Source: Pseudomonas abieticivorans | GTDB taxonomy: Bacteria; Pseudomonadota; Gammaproteobacteria; Pseudomonadales; Pseudomonadaceae | Assembly (NCBI RefSeq): GCF_023509015.1 | Contig: NZ_CP094975.1 | Span: forward strand, 2,675,501-2,739,500 | Direction: 5' to 3' | Length of the DNA stretch: 64,000 nucleotides | In this document: positions 60,420-64,000 of the stretch, in pieces | Layout of the letters: each line of letters opens with the position of its first letter | Numbering within the stretch: the first letter of the stretch is position 1 | Position numbers and translations under genes: made by a program | The notes under the pieces: model-generated | What the model saw: the letters and a program-made list of their open reading frames with translations, nothing else | What the model was told of the DNA's origin: nothing | Databases searched by the model: none

Positions 60420-61697
60420 ATGAGCAAGACAAACGAATCCTTGATGCAACGCCGCCAGGCAGCCGTTCCACGTGGCGTTGGTCAAATCCACCCGATCTTC
60501 GCCGAATCGGCAAAGAACGCTACGGTTACCGACGTTGAAGGTCGTGAATTCATCGACTTCGCCGGCGGCATCGCGGTACTCAACACCGGCCACGTTCACC
60601 CTAAAGTGATCGCCGCCGTTGAAGCGCAACTGCACAAGCTCACCCACACCTGCTTCCAGGTGCTGGCGTACGAGCCCTACGTTGAAGTGTGCGAGAAGAT
60701 CAACGCTCGCGTACCGGGTGCTTTCGACAAGAAAACCCTGCTGGTGACCACCGGTTCCGAAGCCGTTGAAAACGCCGTGAAGATCGCCCGTGCTGCCACT
60801 GGCCGTGCTGGCGTGATCGCCTTCACCGGCGCTTACCATGGCCGTACCATGATGACCTTGGGCCTGACCGGTAAAGTCGTGCCTTACTCGGCCGGCATGG
60901 GCCTGATGCCAGGCGGCGTGTTCCGCGCCCTGTACCCGAACGAACTGCACGGTGTGAGCATCGACGATTCGATCGCCAGCATCGAGCGCGTGTTCAAGAA
61001 CGATGCCGAGCCGCGTGACATCGCTGCCATCATCATCGAGCCAGTGCAGGGCGAAGGCGGTTTCTACGTCGCGCCTAAAGAGTTCATGAAGCGCCTGCGT
61101 GCCCTGTGCGACCAGCACGGCATCCTGCTGATCGCCGACGAAGTGCAGACTGGCGCTGGCCGTACCGGTACTTTCTTTGCGATGGAACAGATGGGCGTTG
61201 CTGCCGACCTGACCACCTTCGCCAAGTCCATCGCTGGCGGCTTCCCGTTGGCCGGTGTGTGCGGCAAGGCCGAGTACATGGACGCCATCGCACCGGGTGG
61301 CCTGGGCGGCACCTACGCCGGTAGCCCGATCGCCTGCGCCGCGGCCCTGGCCGTGATGGAAGTGTTCGAAGAAGAAAACCTGCTGGACCGCAGCAAGGCC
61401 GTGGGCGAGCGCCTGGTGACTGGCCTGCGCGCCATCCAGGCCAAGTACCCGGTAATCGGTGAAGTGCGTGCCTTGGGCGCGATGATCGCGGTCGAGCTGT
61501 TCGAAGGCGGCGACAGCCACAAGCCAAACGCGGCTGCCGTGGCATCGGTTGTGGCCAAGGCGCGTGACAAGGGCCTGATCCTGCTGTCGTGCGGCACTTA
61601 CGGCAACGTATTGCGCGTGCTGGTCCCGCTGACCGCAGAAGACACCCTGCTGGACAAAGGCCTGGCCATCATCGAAGAGTGCTTCTCCGAACTCTGA
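60420..61697 (+). CDS. gabT: 4-aminobutyrate aminotransferase
   Basis: The 425-residue class III PLP aminotransferase has TTGSEAVENAVKIARAATGR, YHGRTMMTLGLTGK, IIEPVQGEGGFYVAP, DEVQTGAGRTGTFFAM and the PLP lysine in TFAKSIAGGFPLAG. It transfers the amino group of GABA or 5-aminovalerate to 2-oxoglutarate. The ATG at 60420 has GAGGAAACCC upstream; a start 4 codons earlier is in frame but less likely. Confidence 0.95.
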   Translation: MSKTNESLMQRRQAAVPRGVGQIHPIFAESAKNATVTDVEGREFIDFAGGIAVLNTGHVHPKVIAAVEAQLHKLTHTCFQVLAYEPYVEVCEKINARVPGAFDKKTLLVTTGSEAVENAVKIARAATGRAGVIAFTGAYHGRTMMTLGLTGKVVPYSAGMGLMPGGVFRALYPNELHGVSIDDSIASIERVFKNDAEPRDIAAIIIEPVQGEGGFYVAPKEFMKRLRALCDQHGILLIADEVQTGAGRTGTFFAMEQMGVAADLTTFAKSIAGGFPLAGVCGKAEYMDAIAPGGLGGTYAGSPIACAAALAVMEVFEEENLLDRSKAVGERLVTGLRAIQAKYPVIGEVRALGAMIAVELFEGGDSHKPNAAAVASVVAKARDKGLILLSCGTYGNVLRVLVPLTAEDTLLDKGLAIIEECFSEL

Positions 61698-61713
61698 GAT
61701 GTGATGGGCTAGA

Positions 61714-61742
61714 CAAAAAACCCGCTTCGGCGGGTTTTTTTT
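61714..61742 (+). terminator. intrinsic terminator of gabT
   Basis: AAACCCGC pairs with GCGGGTTT around TTCG, followed by T residues, 17 bases after the stop codon. Confidence 0.9.
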
Positions 61743-61828
61743 CATCTATGGGAAAGTCTGGCCGTTAACCTGTAGGTCTACAGCCTGAGGTTGACTATGG
61801 TGAAGGTAATGCCCAAGGAGCGAGCTCA

Positions 61829-63037
61829 ATGACTGCAGAGCAAAAGCCGGTGGTGCCGCGCGTGTTGATCGCCGAAGCGGAACCCTGGATGCGCGACCTG
61901 CTCAGCCAGTTGCTGTTGAGCGTACGCTGCGATGCCGTGTTGGACGTGTGCGGGGACGGCCGCCAGGCCCTGGCCTTGCTCGACCAGCAGCCTGACCTGA
62001 TCATCGCGGCCCGCGAACTGCCCGGTATTGATGGCCTGGACCTGCTGCGCAATGTGCGTTTGCGCCCAGCGGCCGCGCCCGTACCATTCATCATGCTCAG
62101 CGACCGTGGCGATATCGCCAGCGTGCGCGAGGCCTTGCCGTACCACCCCACGGCGTACCTGACCAAGCCGCTGAACATGGAGACGCTCAAGCAGCGCCTG
62201 CACGACCTGCTGCTGGAAGTCGGCCAGGAGGTAGCCTGCGAGATTCCGGCGTTAACCCCTGGCATCCAGCTGCCCCGCTACTTGGAGCACCGTCGCGAGC
62301 ATTCCGACGGTGGCCCTCTGCTGGCGGACGTGCACACGGCGGTCAAGCGTAGCCTCCACCCCCAGGGCCTGAACCTGAAGTTGCTGGAAGAGGACTTGCG
62401 CAAAGACCCGCAGATAACCGCCGTGTTGATCGCCGCAGCCAACAGTGCCGCGCACCATCGCGACGGCGCCGTGCAAACGCTGATGCAGGCGCTGAACAAG
62501 CTGGGTGCCACGCAAAGCATGAACCTGGTGCTGGGCCTGACGCTCAAACGCAGCGCCAAGCTCAGCGACCCTGACCTTGGCGTGCACGCCGAGCGTTTCT
62601 GGCAGCAATCGCTGCACACCGCCGAATATGCGCGCACCTTTGCCCGCTTGCTGGAGCTGGACCAGGAGCGTTGTTACTGCGCGGGGCTGTTGCACTGCCT
62701 GGGCGACCTGGCGCTGCTGCGCGCGTTGCAGGAATGGAAATTGGCCGGTGGCGCACTGGAGGCCGCGCAGGTCAGCCAGTCACTGGCCGACTTTGGCGCG
62801 GCCTACGGCTCGGCCCTGCGCACCCGCTGGCGCTTGCCGCTGGAGCTGCGCGAGCTGATCGCCTCGATCTACCAGTTGGGGGGTGGGGTGTATTCGCGAG
62901 AAGCCTTGGCGATGAACCTGGCCGGGCAATTGGCGCGGATGAAGCCTGAGGACAGCCTTGAGTTAATCGCCAAGGGCAAGACGGCGAGGCTGTTGAAGGT
63001 GGGCCTGCCGGAGTTGGTGCGGTTGCGTCGGGTTTGA
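61829..63037 (+). CDS. HDOD protein with degenerate receiver domain
   Basis: The 402-residue protein has an N-terminal receiver-like domain (10-125) and a C-terminal HDOD region (about 150-400). The receiver has lost key residues: the acidic pair aligns as EA in LIAEAEPW and the phosphoacceptor position is Ala61 in IIAARELPGIDG. Lys is retained in LTKPLN. HDOD proteins bind partners or nucleotides and often affect motility or biofilm. It should act without phosphorylation. It follows gabT but is separated by a terminator. Confidence 0.85.
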   Translation: MTAEQKPVVPRVLIAEAEPWMRDLLSQLLLSVRCDAVLDVCGDGRQALALLDQQPDLIIAARELPGIDGLDLLRNVRLRPAAAPVPFIMLSDRGDIASVREALPYHPTAYLTKPLNMETLKQRLHDLLLEVGQEVACEIPALTPGIQLPRYLEHRREHSDGGPLLADVHTAVKRSLHPQGLNLKLLEEDLRKDPQITAVLIAAANSAAHHRDGAVQTLMQALNKLGATQSMNLVLGLTLKRSAKLSDPDLGVHAERFWQQSLHTAEYARTFARLLELDQERCYCAGLLHCLGDLALLRALQEWKLAGGALEAAQVSQSLADFGAAYGSALRTRWRLPLELRELIASIYQLGGGVYSREALAMNLAGQLARMKPEDSLELIAKGKTARLLKVGLPELVRLRRV

Positions 63038-63046
63038 GGTGTGCTT

Positions 63047-63069
63047 TTCGCGGATAAATCCGCTGCTAC
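63047..63069. repeat. REP-type repeat
   Basis: TTCGCGGATAAATCC-GCTGCTAC, with a partial partner TCATCCGCGAAAG near 63099, forming a degenerate inverted pair. Confidence 0.65.
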
Positions 63070-63117
63070 CGGAACGGCGGTCCGGCGTCCCGGCTCATCC
63101 GCGAAAGGGGCCTACGC

Positions 63118-64000
63118 TCAAGCCAAAACAATCTGATTCTTGCCCCGCCGCTTGGCCTGATACATCGCCGCATCCGCCCGCGAAAACAACGTGTCCAATA
63201 TCTCGTCCTGCGGCTGTATGCCGGTCAGCCCCTGGCTCACCGTCACGCCAAACACCTGCCCGTCATGGGTAAAACTCAAGCGCTGAATCTCGCGTTGCAG
63301 GCGCTCGGCGATCTGCTTGGCCATTTCCGGTGCGCAGCCCGGGAACACCGCGGCGAACTCCTCGCCACCGATACGCCCGAACAGGTCGCCACGACGTAAT
63401 ACGGCCTTGCCACTGTCGGCGATGCGTTGCAGCACCAGGTCGCCTTCCTGGTGGCCATAGGTGTCGTTGATGATCTTGAAGTCATCGATGTCCAGCAGCA
63501 GGAAGCCGATGGGCGAACCTTGCAAGCGCGCCTGTTCGAACTCGCGGTGGGCGCATTCGAAAAAGTGCCGGCGGTTGCTGCTTTGCGTGAGCACGTCGGT
63601 GGTGGCCAGACGCTGCAGTTCGCCTTCCAATTGCTTCTTTTCGGTGATGTCCTCAGCAATGCCGACCACGATTACTCGTTGGCCAGGATCATTCTGCTGG
63701 CTGACGAAGCACTTGTCGCTGAGCCAGCGGATTTGCCCGTCGGCGCTGATAATGCGGTACTCGCGGTCTTCGATGGCGCCTTTTTCCAGTACTTCGGCCA
63801 GGCTGCGCTCGGCGTAGTCCAGGTCGTCGGGGTAAATACTGTCGCGCCATTCGTTGTAGTCAGCCAACAGCAGCCCGGCCGAGCGCCCGAAAATGCGCTC
63901 ATAGGCAGGGCTTACGTAGATCATTTGCTGGCTTTCCCAGTCGAACGCCCATAGCACTGCGTTGACGCTGACCAACAGCGAGCTGAACAATTGCTCGCGC
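63118..64000 (-). CDS. PAS-GGDEF diguanylate cyclase (partial, 5' end beyond the window)
   Basis: The open frame runs off the right edge, so the N terminus is missing; the visible part includes REQLFSSLLVSVNAVLWAFD, a PAS domain (MIYVSPAYERIFGRSAG, EYRIISADGQIRWLSDKC), and a GGDEF domain. The active motif is GGEEF, and RRGD five residues upstream is a product-inhibition I-site, so the cyclase should be active. It synthesises c-di-GMP. Its 3' end is 126 bases left of the HDOD gene's REP repeat. Confidence 0.9.
   Translation of the reverse strand, partial: REQLFSSLLVSVNAVLWAFDWESQQMIYVSPAYERIFGRSAGLLLADYNEWRDSIYPDDLDYAERSLAEVLEKGAIEDREYRIISADGQIRWLSDKCFVSQQNDPGQRVIVVGIAEDITEKKQLEGELQRLATTDVLTQSSNRRHFFECAHREFEQARLQGSPIGFLLLDIDDFKIINDTYGHQEGDLVLQRIADSGKAVLRRGDLFGRIGGEEFAAVFPGCAPEMAKQIAERLQREIQRLSFTHDGQVFGVTVSQGLTGIQPQDEILDTLFSRADAAMYQAKRRGKNQIVLA

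Noticed and set aside
58984..60513. Long reverse open frame opposite gabD
   Set aside because: Antisense to a clear ALDH, with low-complexity His/Gln/Gly sequence typical of shadow frames.

Overview
The window is chromosomal DNA of a fluorescent-group Pseudomonas. The gene order pstS-pstC-pstA-pstB-phoU / response regulator / M23 peptidase / CorC-like / phoR-phoB / ubiA-ubiC / rubredoxin-rubredoxin reductase / HU matches the arrangement known in this genus. So do purE-purK, gabD-gabT, the high G+C and the many REP repeats of the GTAGGAGCGG...CCGCGAA type. Assignments come from reading translated frames, motifs and context; no database search was run.

Layout. 1-2.7 kb: an amino-acid symporter coupled to a racemase-family gene cut by the window edge, divergent from an HTH regulator. 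2.8-18.9 kb: an outer-membrane porin and a 17-gene, tightly packed, leftward catabolic operon. The operon encodes an NMT1/taurine-type ABC importer, two SDRs, a cupin, an alpha/beta hydrolase, an IclR regulator, a ThDP enzyme, an aspartate-dehydrogenase-like protein, an aldehyde dehydrogenase, a two-domain extradiol-type VOC protein, two small proteins, a Rieske oxygenase, a RidA-family protein and a PDR/VanB-type reductase. 19.3-23.1 kb: aspA, a LysR regulator and an A+T-rich MFS gene. 23.6-29.3 kb: purEK, small envelope proteins, a mutarotase, a thioesterase and an MHS transporter. 29.4-42.5 kb: the Pho regulon block. 42.6-46.5 kb: ubiCA, rubredoxin system and HU. 46.6-50.4 kb: benABCD. 50.8-55.9 kb: a MarR-controlled AaeXAB-like aromatic-acid efflux operon with its own outer-membrane factor. 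55.9-64 kb: slipin with a frameshifted nfeD, tRNA-Arg(CCG), gabDT, an HDOD protein with a degenerate receiver and a partial diguanylate cyclase.

The most interesting reading is the 2.8-19.2 kb catabolic locus. I could not match it to a described pathway. Its two promoters (operon and porin) carry the same three-part architecture: a -24/-12 sigma54 element, an IHF-like site centred 47.5 bp upstream of the -24 GG in both cases, and a GTTCA-type dyad (GTTTCA-N4-TGAAAC) 82-86 bp upstream. No sigma54 activator gene lies in the window, so the porin and the operon appear to form one regulon driven by an unseen enhancer-binding protein. The enzyme set (Rieske system, extradiol-type VOC protein, aldehyde dehydrogenase, RidA protein, ThDP enzyme) would suit ring cleavage of an aromatic or heteroaromatic amine, but the substrate is unknown.

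Other points of note: Pho boxes before pstS, pstC and phoB; two XylS/BenR-type boxes 21 bp apart before benA although no benR or cat genes are nearby; a terminator-like hairpin in the purE leader; and a regularly spaced ~50-bp array of GTTGC repeats between benD and marR.
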